Shown one piece after another: positions 38,532 through 45,962 of a DNA stretch of 63,726 nucleotides; positions within the stretch are counted from its first letter, which is position 1; each line of letters begins with the position of its first letter. Source of the stretch: an uncultured Brachyspira sp. (GTDB lineage Bacteria; Spirochaetota; Brachyspiria; Brachyspirales; Brachyspiraceae); assembly GCF_944388875.1 (NCBI RefSeq), contig NZ_CALXKQ010000018.1:1-63726 (forward strand). The letters are read 5' to 3'. A program made the translations under genes and the position numbers. The notes under the pieces are model-generated. The model was not told the origin of the DNA, did not search any database, and saw nothing but the letters and a program-made list of their open reading frames with translations.

Positions 38532-38996
38532 ATGAGTAAGGATAATGATAACTTTATGGAAGATGTTTTTATAGGCAAATTAATAAAAGAATTACATACA
38601 GCTTTAGATAATAGATTTAATAGTTTTTTAGAGAAACATAAATTAACCGCTTCACAAATGGATATAATTATGTTTCTCTATCATAATGAAAATAAAATAG
38701 TAAATCAAAGAGATATAGAGGGGTTTCTAGGTCTTAGCAACCCTACTATAGCTGGTACTTTGTATAGATTAGAAAAAAAAGGATTCATCAAAAGAAAAGT
38801 TAGTAAAGAAGATAAAAGATACAAAGAAATATATCTCACATCAAAGAGCAAAAAACTTAAAGAAATCGTATTTGAAGATATAAGAAAAAATAATGAAGCT
38901 ATGTTTTCTAATATGTCATCCAAAGAAAAGGAAACTTTGGTATTTATCGTAGAAAAACTGCTTAATAATATACAAAATAAAGATATGCCTTTTTAA
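38532..38996 (+). CDS. MarR family transcriptional regulator
   Basis: This 154-residue winged-helix DNA-binding protein has LTASQMDIIMFLYHNE as the lead helix region, GLSNPTIAGTLYRLEKKGFIKR as recognition helix and start of the wing, and EDKRYKEIYLT as the wing (about residues 40-105). Such dimers repress and respond to small aromatic or stress ligands. No clear SD precedes the ATG. It lies 57 nt after the OppA-like gene and before a bidirectional terminator; its targets are not evident. Confidence 0.92.
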   Translation: MSKDNDNFMEDVFIGKLIKELHTALDNRFNSFLEKHKLTASQMDIIMFLYHNENKIVNQRDIEGFLGLSNPTIAGTLYRLEKKGFIKRKVSKEDKRYKEIYLTSKSKKLKEIVFEDIRKNNEAMFSNMSSKEKETLVFIVEKLLNNIQNKDMPF

Positions 38997-39014
38997 TATT
39001 CACAAATATTAAAT

Positions 39015-39050
39015 ATAAACACTTATTATTTTTATATAACAAGTGTTTAT
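39015..39050. terminator. Bidirectional terminator between marR-type and hydrolase genes
   Basis: A 10-bp inverted repeat (39015-39024 with 39041-39050) lies between the convergent stops at 38996 and 39059. Confidence 0.65.
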
Positions 39051-39058
39051 TTATTTTA

Positions 39059-40078
39059 TTATTTTAAATTTTCATTAAAGAATTCTTCCAATTTATCAAA
39101 AGGTATTAAATCTGTTCTATCATAGAGATCAACATGATTGGCATTAGGTATTATAATTAACTCTTTTGGATCTTTAGCTTTTTTATATGCATCTTCGCTG
39201 AAATATCTTGAATGAGCTTTTTCACCTGCTATAAAAAGTATTGGTCTTGGAGATATAAACTCAATATTTGCCAAAGGATAATAATTCATCAAACTAATAC
39301 TGCTTATAACAGACATAGCAGTTGTGGCACGAGGGTGAAAACCTCTTTTTGTACGGTAATAGCTGTAGAACTCTTTTGCTATATCTGGAGAGTTTTCATC
39401 TATAGTTTCAGGAGTACCTATTTGAAATTGTTTTTCTCCGCCCTGATATTCATTCCATCTTTGCATAGAAGTCTCTTCAATCATCTTTTTTCTCTCTTCA
39501 TCGCTTACAGAATCATTTATTCCATGACGAGCTGCTCTTCCCATATCATACATACTTGCTGTAGCTATTGCTTTTATTCTGCTGTCAATTTGAGCGGCAC
39601 TTAAAACAAAACTTCCGCTTCCACATATTCCTATAGCTCCTATTTCGTTTTTATCAACATAGCTTAATGAACCTATAAAATCTACAGCAGCACTGAAATC
39701 CTCTGCAAATGCCTCAGGTGAAGCTGTATAATGAGGAGAGCCTCCGCTTTCTCCATTGTATGATGCATCAAATGCTATAGTAATGAATCCTCTCTCTGCC
39801 ATAGCCTGAGCATATACTCCTGCAGCCTGTTCTTTTACCGCTCCGTATGGACCTCCTATAACTAATGCTTTATATTTTTGATTGGTATTAATATCTATGG
39901 GTGTGTATAAGTCGGCAACTATATTTATGCCTAGTCTGTTATAGAATGATACTTTTTTTACATTTACTTTATCACTCTTTTTAAAAGTTTTATCCCATTG
40001 TAATGTATTATTCTGTGCCATGATACTTCCTATAGGAAAAAGCATATATGCTGAAAATAATAAAATATTTTTAAACAT
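39059..40078 (-). CDS. Exported alpha/beta hydrolase (YcjY/dienelactone-hydrolase-like)
   Basis: This 339-residue serine/cysteine-hydrolase-fold protein has an N-terminal signal peptide (FSAYMLFPIGSIMA). The nucleophile elbow reads GICGSGSF, which places a Cys where most family members have Ser, as in dienelactone hydrolases. Likely acid and base are in AGEKAHSRYF and NANHVDLYD. GEKAHSR and the conserved YGAVKEQAAG match YcjY-like enzymes. A GGAGG SD lies upstream. It is divergent from a LysR regulator (160 nt apart), the classical arrangement for LysR control. Substrate unknown. Confidence 0.85.
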   Translation of the reverse strand: MFKNILLFSAYMLFPIGSIMAQNNTLQWDKTFKKSDKVNVKKVSFYNRLGINIVADLYTPIDINTNQKYKALVIGGPYGAVKEQAAGVYAQAMAERGFITIAFDASYNGESGGSPHYTASPEAFAEDFSAAVDFIGSLSYVDKNEIGAIGICGSGSFVLSAAQIDSRIKAIATASMYDMGRAARHGINDSVSDEERKKMIEETSMQRWNEYQGGEKQFQIGTPETIDENSPDIAKEFYSYYRTKRGFHPRATTAMSVISSISLMNYYPLANIEFISPRPILFIAGEKAHSRYFSEDAYKKAKDPKELIIIPNANHVDLYDRTDLIPFDKLEEFFNENLK

Positions 40079-40238
40079 TATAATATCCTCCTCTTTTAAT
40101 TATTTTATAGAATATAATAAATAATTATCTATAGCAAATATTTATTGATTATGAATATATATACTTTTTAGGTATTGATTAAAAACTAATAATTTTGTAT
40201 TATGATAATTATGATATAAGTAAAGGAGATTCAAATAC

Positions 40239-41129
40239 ATGGAGATAAGAGCTTTAAAATATTTTTTAACTGCAGTAAGAGAAGGAAATATTACAAAGGC
40301 GGCAAAATATCTTAATCTAACACAGCCTAATTTATCTCGTCAGATAAACATGCTTGAAAGAGATATAGGGCATAAATTATTTGAAAGAAAGCATAATAAT
40401 ATAGAGCTTACTCCAGAGGGTATTTTGCTTAAAAAAAGAGCAGAAGAAATATTAAATATGATAGATAAAACTAGAGCCGAGTTTAATTTTGATGATAAAA
40501 TTATAGCAGGCGATATATTTATAGGTGCTGGTGAAACTTGGGCTATTTCATTGCTTGCCTCTATTATGAGGGATATGCAAAAAGACTATCCGCATATAAA
40601 ATATAATATTTACAGCGGAAACTCTGAAGATATTACAGAGAAGCTAGATAAAGGATTATTAGATTTCGGCGTATTAATAGACCCTGCTGATTTGTCGAAA
40701 TATGATTATTTAAAAATGCCTGCCAAAGATACTTGGGGACTTATTATGAGAAAAGATTCAAAGCTAGCACAAAAAAAATATATTATAAAAAAAGATATTC
40801 TTAATGTTCCTCTCATAGTATCAAGGCAGACTATTCAAGATGAGATGAAAAACAATGATTTTTTAAAATGGTTGGGAGTAAGTTTAAGCAGTTTGAATAT
40901 AACAGCTACTTATAATCTTATTTATAATGCCTTGATTATGGTACGCGAAGGTATGGGGTATGCTTTTGCTTTGGACAGGCTTATAGATAATATGCCTAGT
41001 AATGATATATGTTTTTTGCCCTTAAAGCCTAAATTGGAATCTGGGCTTAATATTGTTTGGAAGAAAAATCAGGAGTTTTCAAGGGCTTCTAAAATATTTT
41101 TAGATAAAATGAATAAAGCATTTTTATAA
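40239..41129 (+). CDS. LysR family transcriptional regulator
   Basis: This 296-residue regulator has an N-terminal winged HTH (about residues 2-60: LKYFLTAVREGNITKAAKYLNLTQ region, then QINMLERDIGHKLFER). A two-lobed periplasmic-binding-type effector domain (about 88-295) completes it. AAAGGAG precedes the ATG. It is transcribed away from the exported hydrolase gene 39059 and probably controls it, and perhaps the alcohol dehydrogenase gene downstream. The effector is unknown. Confidence 0.93.
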   Translation: MEIRALKYFLTAVREGNITKAAKYLNLTQPNLSRQINMLERDIGHKLFERKHNNIELTPEGILLKKRAEEILNMIDKTRAEFNFDDKIIAGDIFIGAGETWAISLLASIMRDMQKDYPHIKYNIYSGNSEDITEKLDKGLLDFGVLIDPADLSKYDYLKMPAKDTWGLIMRKDSKLAQKKYIIKKDILNVPLIVSRQTIQDEMKNNDFLKWLGVSLSSLNITATYNLIYNALIMVREGMGYAFALDRLIDNMPSNDICFLPLKPKLESGLNIVWKKNQEFSRASKIFLDKMNKAFL

Positions 41130-41156
41130 AATAAATATATTTTCATTTAATAAACG

Positions 41157-41243
41157 CTTGGGCGGGTGTGCTTTGGCAATTTAGGTTTTAAACATAGGTA
41201 AAATTACTATTACAAATATGGCTATAAATTTTAAAGGGTGGGG
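41157..41243 (+). repeat. G-tract interspersed repeat (copy before the alcohol dehydrogenase gene)
   Basis: It opens CTTGGGCGGG (41157-41166) and closes AAAGGGTGGGG (ending 41243), and similarity to the copy at 42511 continues to about 41263. The two copies differ by two substitutions and a 2-nt gap over about 107 nt, by eye. Confidence 0.8.
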
Positions 41244-41321
41244 AGTTAGAAAAAAGTTTTTTATATAATTGAAATTATTATTAATTTATTGGATAATACA
41301 TATTAAAAGGAGTACGAATAT

Positions 41322-42488
41322 ATGCAAAACTTTATATTCCATAATACTACTAAAATAATATTTGGGAAAGATGCAGAAAATAATACTGCAAAAGAAATAA
41401 AAAACATATATGCTAAAAAAGTATTTATAGTATACGGATCTAAAAGTGTAAAAGAGAATGGGCTTTTGGAGAAAATTGAAAATATATTAAAAAATGAAAA
41501 TATAGAATACTATTCATTTGGAGGAGTAAGAGCTAATCCTTCATTAGAACATGCACTAGAGGCGGCAAAAAAGGCTATAGATTTTAATACTGATTTTGTA
41601 CTTGCTATAGGTGGCGGAAGTGTAATAGATACGGCAAAGGCTATAGCACATGCAGCGGCAAATAAGGATATTTATGTTTGGGATTTTTTTACAAATAAAC
41701 AAATACTTTCAAAAAGCATTCCTATAGGATGTATACTTACAATATCTGCTTCTGGAAGTGAAATGAGTGATGCTGCTGTACTTACTAATAAAACAGATTC
41801 AGAAAAAAGAATACTTCATTCTGATTTTAATAAACCTGCATTTGCTATAATGAATCCGTATTTCACTATGACGCTTCCATACTATCAAATAGCATGCGGT
41901 ATAGTTGATATGATGATGCATACTCTTGACAGATATTTTGGATATAGTGATTCTTCAAATGAAACTACCGACAGTATAGCGGAGGCTATTTTAAGAACTA
42001 TAATAAAAAATGGTTCTATAGCCATGAAAGATAAAAATAATTATGATGCTATGAGTGAACTTATGTGGCTTGGAAGTTTATCTCATAATGGATTGACAGG
42101 GCTTGGAAATAATTTTGATTTTATAACTCATAGATTTGCTGATGAGATTGGAGCGAAATTTGATACAGCTCATGGGGCTAGCCTTGCAAGTATATGGGGT
42201 TCTTGGACAAAGTATTGTTATAAAAATAAAAATGAAATGTTTATACAATATTCTAAAAATGTATGGAATATAGATGATGATACGGGCTTAAAAGGAATAG
42301 AAAAAACTATAGATTATTTTAAAGAGATAAATATGCCTACAAACTTTAGTGAGCTTGGTATTGGAATTCAAAGCGATGAAGTATTAAATGAGCTTACTGA
42401 TAAATGCATGCTTGGAGGAGATTTTAAGTATTTTGTAAACTTTAATAGAGATGATGTTTATAATATATTAAAAATGAGCAATAATTAA
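41322..42488 (+). CDS. Iron-containing alcohol dehydrogenase (butanol dehydrogenase type)
   Basis: This 388-residue group III dehydrogenase interconverts aldehydes and alcohols with NAD(P)H. The nucleotide site IGGGSVIDTAKAIAHAA lies near residues 94-110. Metal ligands fall in GIVDMMMHTLDRYF near 195-208 and in THRFADEIGAKFDTAHGASLA near 268-288. It resembles YqhD/BdhA proteins in length and motifs. AAAGGAG lies before the ATG. Near-identical G-tract repeats stand on both sides in direct orientation. Confidence 0.93.
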   Translation: MQNFIFHNTTKIIFGKDAENNTAKEIKNIYAKKVFIVYGSKSVKENGLLEKIENILKNENIEYYSFGGVRANPSLEHALEAAKKAIDFNTDFVLAIGGGSVIDTAKAIAHAAANKDIYVWDFFTNKQILSKSIPIGCILTISASGSEMSDAAVLTNKTDSEKRILHSDFNKPAFAIMNPYFTMTLPYYQIACGIVDMMMHTLDRYFGYSDSSNETTDSIAEAILRTIIKNGSIAMKDKNNYDAMSELMWLGSLSHNGLTGLGNNFDFITHRFADEIGAKFDTAHGASLASIWGSWTKYCYKNKNEMFIQYSKNVWNIDDDTGLKGIEKTIDYFKEINMPTNFSELGIGIQSDEVLNELTDKCMLGGDFKYFVNFNRDDVYNILKMSNN

Positions 42489-42510
42489 ATTCATGCAAAT
42501 ATAATAATCA

Positions 42511-42617
42511 CTTGGGCGGGCGTGCTTTGACAATTTAGGTTTTAAACATAGGTAAAATCTATTACAAATATGGCTATAAATTTTAAAGGGTGGGGAGTTA
42601 GAAAAAAGTTTTTTATC
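42511..42617 (+). repeat. G-tract interspersed repeat (copy after the alcohol dehydrogenase gene)
   Basis: CTTGGGCGGG (42511-42520) to AAAGGGTGGGG (ending 42595) and on to the shared tail at 42617. It is nearly identical to the copy at 41157. Confidence 0.8.
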
Positions 42618-42637
42618 TTTTTAATATTATTCTAATT

Positions 42638-42727
42638 GCCCACCCTTATTCTTTACTGTGTTAATTAAAAATTTTTATCTTTAATTTTTTAATTGCTAAA
42701 AATAAAAAAGCATTAATCACCCAAGTG
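42638..42727 (-). repeat. G-tract interspersed repeat (degenerate inverted copy)
   Basis: On the minus strand it runs from ACTTGGGTGAT to AAGGGTGGGC, the same layout with one G-tract lost. Confidence 0.5.
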
Positions 42728-42775
42728 TTATTTAAATTTATAATACTACAAACTAATAATAATTTTTGTAAAATA

Positions 42776-42803
42776 TTGACAAATGTTAATTATATTATAT
42801 ACT
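42776..42803 (+). promoter_or_regulatory. Promoter upstream of the ATCGC microsatellite
   Basis: TTGACA (42776-42781) is separated by 16 nt from TATACT (42798-42803). The transcript would begin near 42810 and carry the microsatellite in its leader before the gene at 43106. Confidence 0.65.
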
Positions 42804-42840
42804 TAATTAATGAAGATACTAATATAAGGTTTAATTGATT

Positions 42841-42927
42841 ATGTTATTTAATCGCATCGCATCGCATCGCATCGCATCGCATCGCATCGCATCGCATCGC
42901 ATCGCATCGCATCTAATGTCTTATTAA
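42841..42927 (+). CDS. Repeat-encoded leader peptide (current phase)
   Basis: With 12 ATCGC units the frame from ATG 42841 gives MLFN, four RIASH repeats and LMSY, then stop (28 residues). TAAGG lies about 10 nt before the ATG. Units added or lost change the frame: 13 units stop immediately. With 11 or 14 units the frame stays open to 43109 and ends in ATGA overlapping the next gene. Translation is unproven. Confidence 0.4.
   Translation: MLFNRIASHRIASHRIASHRIASHLMSY
42851..42913 (+). repeat. Pentanucleotide microsatellite (ATCGC)12
   Basis: Twelve exact ATCGC units are followed by ATC. At 60% G+C it stands out from its surroundings. Pentamers shift frame with each unit gained or lost, as in known phase-variable genes. 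Confidence 0.98.
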
Positions 42928-43109
42928 ACTTTATAATTTTCTTATATCAAATCACTATCAAAAATTTATTTCAATCTTTGGAAATACTTAAATATATTAA
43001 TGCCATTTCTTTTGGCATTGCAAAGAATTATTTAAAACAGCAAGTATTAAATTGTAATTTATTGCAATTTTTTATTTATATTAAATTTAATTTAAGGAGG
43101 CTATTATGA
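42912..43109 (+). other. Out-of-phase open frame downstream of the microsatellite
   Basis: A frame with no stop for 65 codons runs from the end of the repeat to TGA at 43107-43109, forming an ATGA overlap with the start of the 43106 gene. It lacks its own ATG and is joined to ATG 42841 only at 11 or 14 repeat units. The composition is Ile/Asn/Leu/Lys-rich, so chance openness in A/T-rich DNA is possible. Confidence 0.35.
42999..43019 (+). other. Small hairpin in the 43106 leader
   Basis: A perfect 7-bp stem AATGCCA/TGGCATT with a 7-nt loop sits in the untranslated or alternatively translated leader. It has no T-run, so it is not a standard terminator. Confidence 0.45.
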
Positions 43110-43300
43110 TGCCAGATTACACAAAAATGCCAAAATCTACATTAGAAGCTACACTAAAAGGAACTTATTCTAGAAAAGCAAATGCTGAAGCAAGAGTGCA
43201 GAAAAATCCTAATGATATTAATGCTAAAAGAGATCTTAATGAGTTTGAGAATACGATAGCTATTATCACTAATATACTTAGCGGATTTGGTAAAAAGTAA
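43106..43300 (+). CDS. Small hypothetical protein
   Basis: This 64-residue soluble, helical, basic protein with a strong AAGGAGG ribosome-binding site starts ATGATG. It has no signal peptide and no motif I recognise (ANAEARVQKNPNDINAKRD in the centre looks TPR-like). It lies downstream of the microsatellite leader, so its expression could vary with repeat number. A 12-bp hairpin follows. Confidence 0.65.
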   Translation: MMPDYTKMPKSTLEATLKGTYSRKANAEARVQKNPNDINAKRDLNEFENTIAIITNILSGFGKK

Positions 43301-43320
43301 TAAAAGTTAATTTCTTAAAT

Positions 43321-43353
43321 TAGTGGATAATACTATATAAATATTATCCACTA
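43321..43353 (+). terminator. Hairpin after the small 43106 gene
   Basis: A perfect 12-bp inverted repeat (43321-43332 with 43342-43353) without a T-run. It may be a weak terminator or an mRNA end. Confidence 0.5.
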
Positions 43354-43445
43354 TATAAATATTATAAAATTGTATATTCAGTTGATTTGTTTTCTGATGA
43401 TATATTTTAAGTAAAATAAAAAATTAATTTAAGGAAATTTTTAAA

Positions 43446-44462
43446 ATGGGATTATTAGGTAATTTTGGAAAAGTAGCAGCAAAAGTAGTAGTAAAAAAAA
43501 CTGTTCAAAATTTAGCATATAAAGCAGCAAATGCTAATGATAAATTGAATGAAAATGCTAAAGAGTACACTGTTAAATTTGAACTTTATACTAGAGGAGG
43601 AGTAAATAATTATTATAGATGGGAGTCAGATACTAAAAATATTAAAGCCAATTCAGAAGAAAATGTTTTGGAGAGATTAGAAAGAGGTTACGGACGGGTA
43701 AGAAATGTACAAATATTATCTGTTCAAGATATAGATAGAGAAGAAAATTATCAAAATGAAAATCCATTGCCAGAAGATTATGATGAGTTATTAAGACAAG
43801 GAAAAGCATATTATAATAATAAAGAATATGAAGAAGCTATAAAGTATTTTCAGAAAGCTGCTGAATTAAACCCTGATGATGAAGTTAATTTGTATTGGCT
43901 AGGCTGTTCTTATAATAGAAATAGAGAATATGATGAAGCTATAAAATTTTTAATCAAGGCTATAGAGTTAAATCCTGATGATGAAAGTAATTGGAGTTGG
44001 TTAGGTGCTTCTTATAATATGAATGGTGATTATGAAGAAGCTATACGATGTTTGAATAAAGCAACAGAGTTAAATCCTGATAATTATTGGAATTGGGCTT
44101 GGCTTGGAAATTCTTATAATAAAAATTGTCAATTTAAAGAAGCAAAAGATATTTATAATAAACTGCTTGAAAATAATAAGGATAATAAAGAAATTGCAGA
44201 AAAACTTAATTTTATAAAAGATAGCGGAAATATATCCAAAAAGAGCTGGAAGATTGCTTTAATTTTAGCTATAATACTTCCTTCGTTTCATAGATTTTAT
44301 GCTGGTAAAATATTTACTGGCATAATAGATTTAATAATTTTAATAGTTTCTTTTAATACCCCAAATTATTATGTATTTGGATTTTTTTATCTTATAGATA
44401 TATTTTTCTTGTTAATAGGAAAATTTAAAGATAAAAACGGTCAATATATAATACCATATTAA
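43446..44462 (+). CDS. TPR protein with C-terminal TM2-like membrane domain
   Basis: In this 338-residue protein residues about 38-95 form a small alpha/beta domain (YTVKFELYTRGG). Three to four TPR units span about 112-225 with the repeating EEAIKYFQKAAELNPDD pattern. Residues about 265-330 hold hydrophobic helices around HRFYAGKIFTGIIDL, which resembles the TM2 domain. TPRs suggest protein binding at the inner membrane. AAGGAAA precedes the ATG. It leads a run of small secreted proteins with short gaps. Confidence 0.75.
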   Translation: MGLLGNFGKVAAKVVVKKTVQNLAYKAANANDKLNENAKEYTVKFELYTRGGVNNYYRWESDTKNIKANSEENVLERLERGYGRVRNVQILSVQDIDREENYQNENPLPEDYDELLRQGKAYYNNKEYEEAIKYFQKAAELNPDDEVNLYWLGCSYNRNREYDEAIKFLIKAIELNPDDESNWSWLGASYNMNGDYEEAIRCLNKATELNPDNYWNWAWLGNSYNKNCQFKEAKDIYNKLLENNKDNKEIAEKLNFIKDSGNISKKSWKIALILAIILPSFHRFYAGKIFTGIIDLIILIVSFNTPNYYVFGFFYLIDIFFLLIGKFKDKNGQYIIPY

Positions 44463-44490
44463 AATAATAACTATATTTAGGAGCAAAAAA

Positions 44491-44850
44491 ATGAAAAAAA
44501 TAATTTTATTAAGTTTAATTTTAATAAATCTAATTTTTACAAACTTATATGCACAACCAGACGGTTATTATAAAAATTTTCCATACTATGAAATGGATCG
44601 TATAAAACCGCTTATAGACAATATTTATGATATAAGATATGGTGTAAAAAACGCAAGAGAAAATAATTTTTATAAATTTTACTTTCTTATAACTCATGAT
44701 TTTGAAGAAAAATTAAATGATAAGGCTTTTAACGACTATAATAAATATCTTATATCTATAAGAAAAGAGGTTTTTGAATATGATTATGTAATCGAAAGTA
44801 TTTATATTGATGATGATATTATGTTTGTTGGATTAACAAATAGTCATTAA
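44491..44850 (+). CDS. Small secreted hypothetical protein A
   Basis: This 119-residue protein has a signal peptide (IILLSLILINLIFTNLYAQ) and a Tyr/Asp/Lys-rich mature part of about 100 residues. It shares size and layout with the genes at 45047 and 45505: a mid-protein FYF/YY segment, an acidic region before a YNKYLISI-like helix, and a C-terminal I.I.DD.I beta strand. Likely diverged paralogues. TAGGAG lies before the ATG. Function unknown. Confidence 0.6.
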   Translation: MKKIILLSLILINLIFTNLYAQPDGYYKNFPYYEMDRIKPLIDNIYDIRYGVKNARENNFYKFYFLITHDFEEKLNDKAFNDYNKYLISIRKEVFEYDYVIESIYIDDDIMFVGLTNSH

Positions 44851-44868
44851 ATAAAAAGGAGTTCAAAT

Positions 44869-45021
44869 ATGAAATATTTGAATGAACATAATATCATAAT
44901 CCTAAAAGATAAAGATTATGAAAATTCAACAAGAGAAAGTTTATCAAAAACAATATTGTTTATGAATGATCATTTTTTATGGAATGTTGACAAAGATGAA
45001 ATAAAAAACTTAAAGAATTAG
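44869..45021 (+). CDS. Small ORF, probably truncated by an A-tract slip
   Basis: A 50-residue frame with an AAAAGGAG ribosome-binding site and no signal peptide, 18 nt after gene A. It ends NLKN at a stop just after A6 (45003-45008). With A7 the end would read KKLKELGAKE and stop near 45036, a more natural C-terminus, so a one-base contraction is likely. Function unknown. Confidence 0.5.
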   Translation: MKYLNEHNIIILKDKDYENSTRESLSKTILFMNDHFLWNVDKDEIKNLKN

Positions 45022-45046
45022 GTGCTAAAGAATAGAGGATTAACAG

Positions 45047-45475
45047 ATGAAAAAAATTTTATTATTTTTGTTACTAATTTTTAATTCTATTATTTTTGGA
45101 CAAGAAAATATTCCCAAATATTCTTTTAATTATTCAGATAAAAAGAAAGAATATTATGAAGAAATTAATAATCCTGTATTATTTACAATAGGTTCTTTTA
45201 TAATTAACGCGAAATCAAAAATGTATTATAGTTATTATATTCATATTTTTATGGATCCATTGAGACCTCATGATTTTAGAGAATCAGATATTGAAGCTTA
45301 TGAAGAATGTATAAAATATACTGAATTTTGTTTAAAAAACATTAGTGTGGAAATAGAATTAGGTACTACATTTTATTATATCAAAAATATTATGATGGAT
45401 GAATTTGGAATGACTATTTATATAGAATTAGAAGACATAATTGATCATCCATATTCAGAAGATTTTGATATATAA
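45047..45475 (+). CDS. Small secreted hypothetical protein B
   Basis: This 142-residue protein has a signal peptide (ILLFLLLIFNSIIFGQ). The mature part contains YYSYYIHIFMDPLRPHDF and ends in an acidic tail. It resembles protein A at 44491 in layout. GAGG precedes the ATG. It is probably in one transcript with its neighbours. I do not recognise the family. Confidence 0.6.
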   Translation: MKKILLFLLLIFNSIIFGQENIPKYSFNYSDKKKEYYEEINNPVLFTIGSFIINAKSKMYYSYYIHIFMDPLRPHDFRESDIEAYEECIKYTEFCLKNISVEIELGTTFYYIKNIMMDEFGMTIYIELEDIIDHPYSEDFDI

Positions 45476-45504
45476 AGTAGAAAATTAATAATTAAGGATA
45501 AAAA

Positions 45505-45852
45505 ATGAAAAAACTAATTTTATTTTTAGTAATGTATATAAATATTTTCGCCATTGATATTAAATATCCTACAGGTTATACCCAATATTCTATAGATCTA
45601 ACAAAATATAATAGTGCTAATTCTTTTATAGAAGATTTTTCAAAATTATTTAATGGAGCTATTAATGACAGTCTTTTTGGGTTTTACATAAAAATTGAAT
45701 ATATTGATAGTTTTTATAAAGAATTTAGTGAATGGTGTGATACTTTTGTATTTATAGAATTATCTAAAAAATATTGTAAAAAATTTAATGTTAGAATGAC
45801 ATACGTATATATTAATGATAATGATATTAGAATATATTTTGTAAAAAATTAA
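45505..45852 (+). CDS. Small secreted hypothetical protein C
   Basis: This 115-residue protein has a short N-terminal hydrophobic signal (LILFLVMYINIFA) and a mature domain with GFYIKIEYIDSFYKEF and a final TYVYINDNDIRIYF strand. It shares this plan with A and B. AAGGA lies before the ATG. It is the last gene before a 19-bp terminator hairpin. Confidence 0.6.
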   Translation: MKKLILFLVMYINIFAIDIKYPTGYTQYSIDLTKYNSANSFIEDFSKLFNGAINDSLFGFYIKIEYIDSFYKEFSEWCDTFVFIELSKKYCKKFNVRMTYVYINDNDIRIYFVKN

Positions 45853-45871
45853 AAATTTTATATAGTCTATT

Positions 45872-45916
45872 TTTAAACATAGTTAATAATCAACAGAATT
45901 ATTAACTATGTTTAAA
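45872..45916. terminator. 19-bp terminator between convergent transcripts
   Basis: A perfect 19-bp inverted repeat (45872-45890 with 45898-45916) has a 7-nt loop and T/A runs at both ends. It separates the small secreted genes from the DUF4132 gene. Confidence 0.85.
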
Positions 45917-45931
45917 TTTTTAATCTGCTTA

Positions 45932-45938
45932 CCGTGCG
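45932..45938 (+). repeat. Lone CGTGCG motif of the interspersed repeat
   Basis: CCGTGCG next to the terminator matches the left-module motif of the G-tract repeat. No G-tract module follows, so this is probably a remnant. Confidence 0.3.
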
Positions 45939-45962
45939 TATTGGCGTATTAATAAATAAAAA

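Noticed and set aside
42851-42913. CRISPR array
   Set aside because: The repeat is a gapless 5-bp microsatellite with no spacers and no cas genes nearby.
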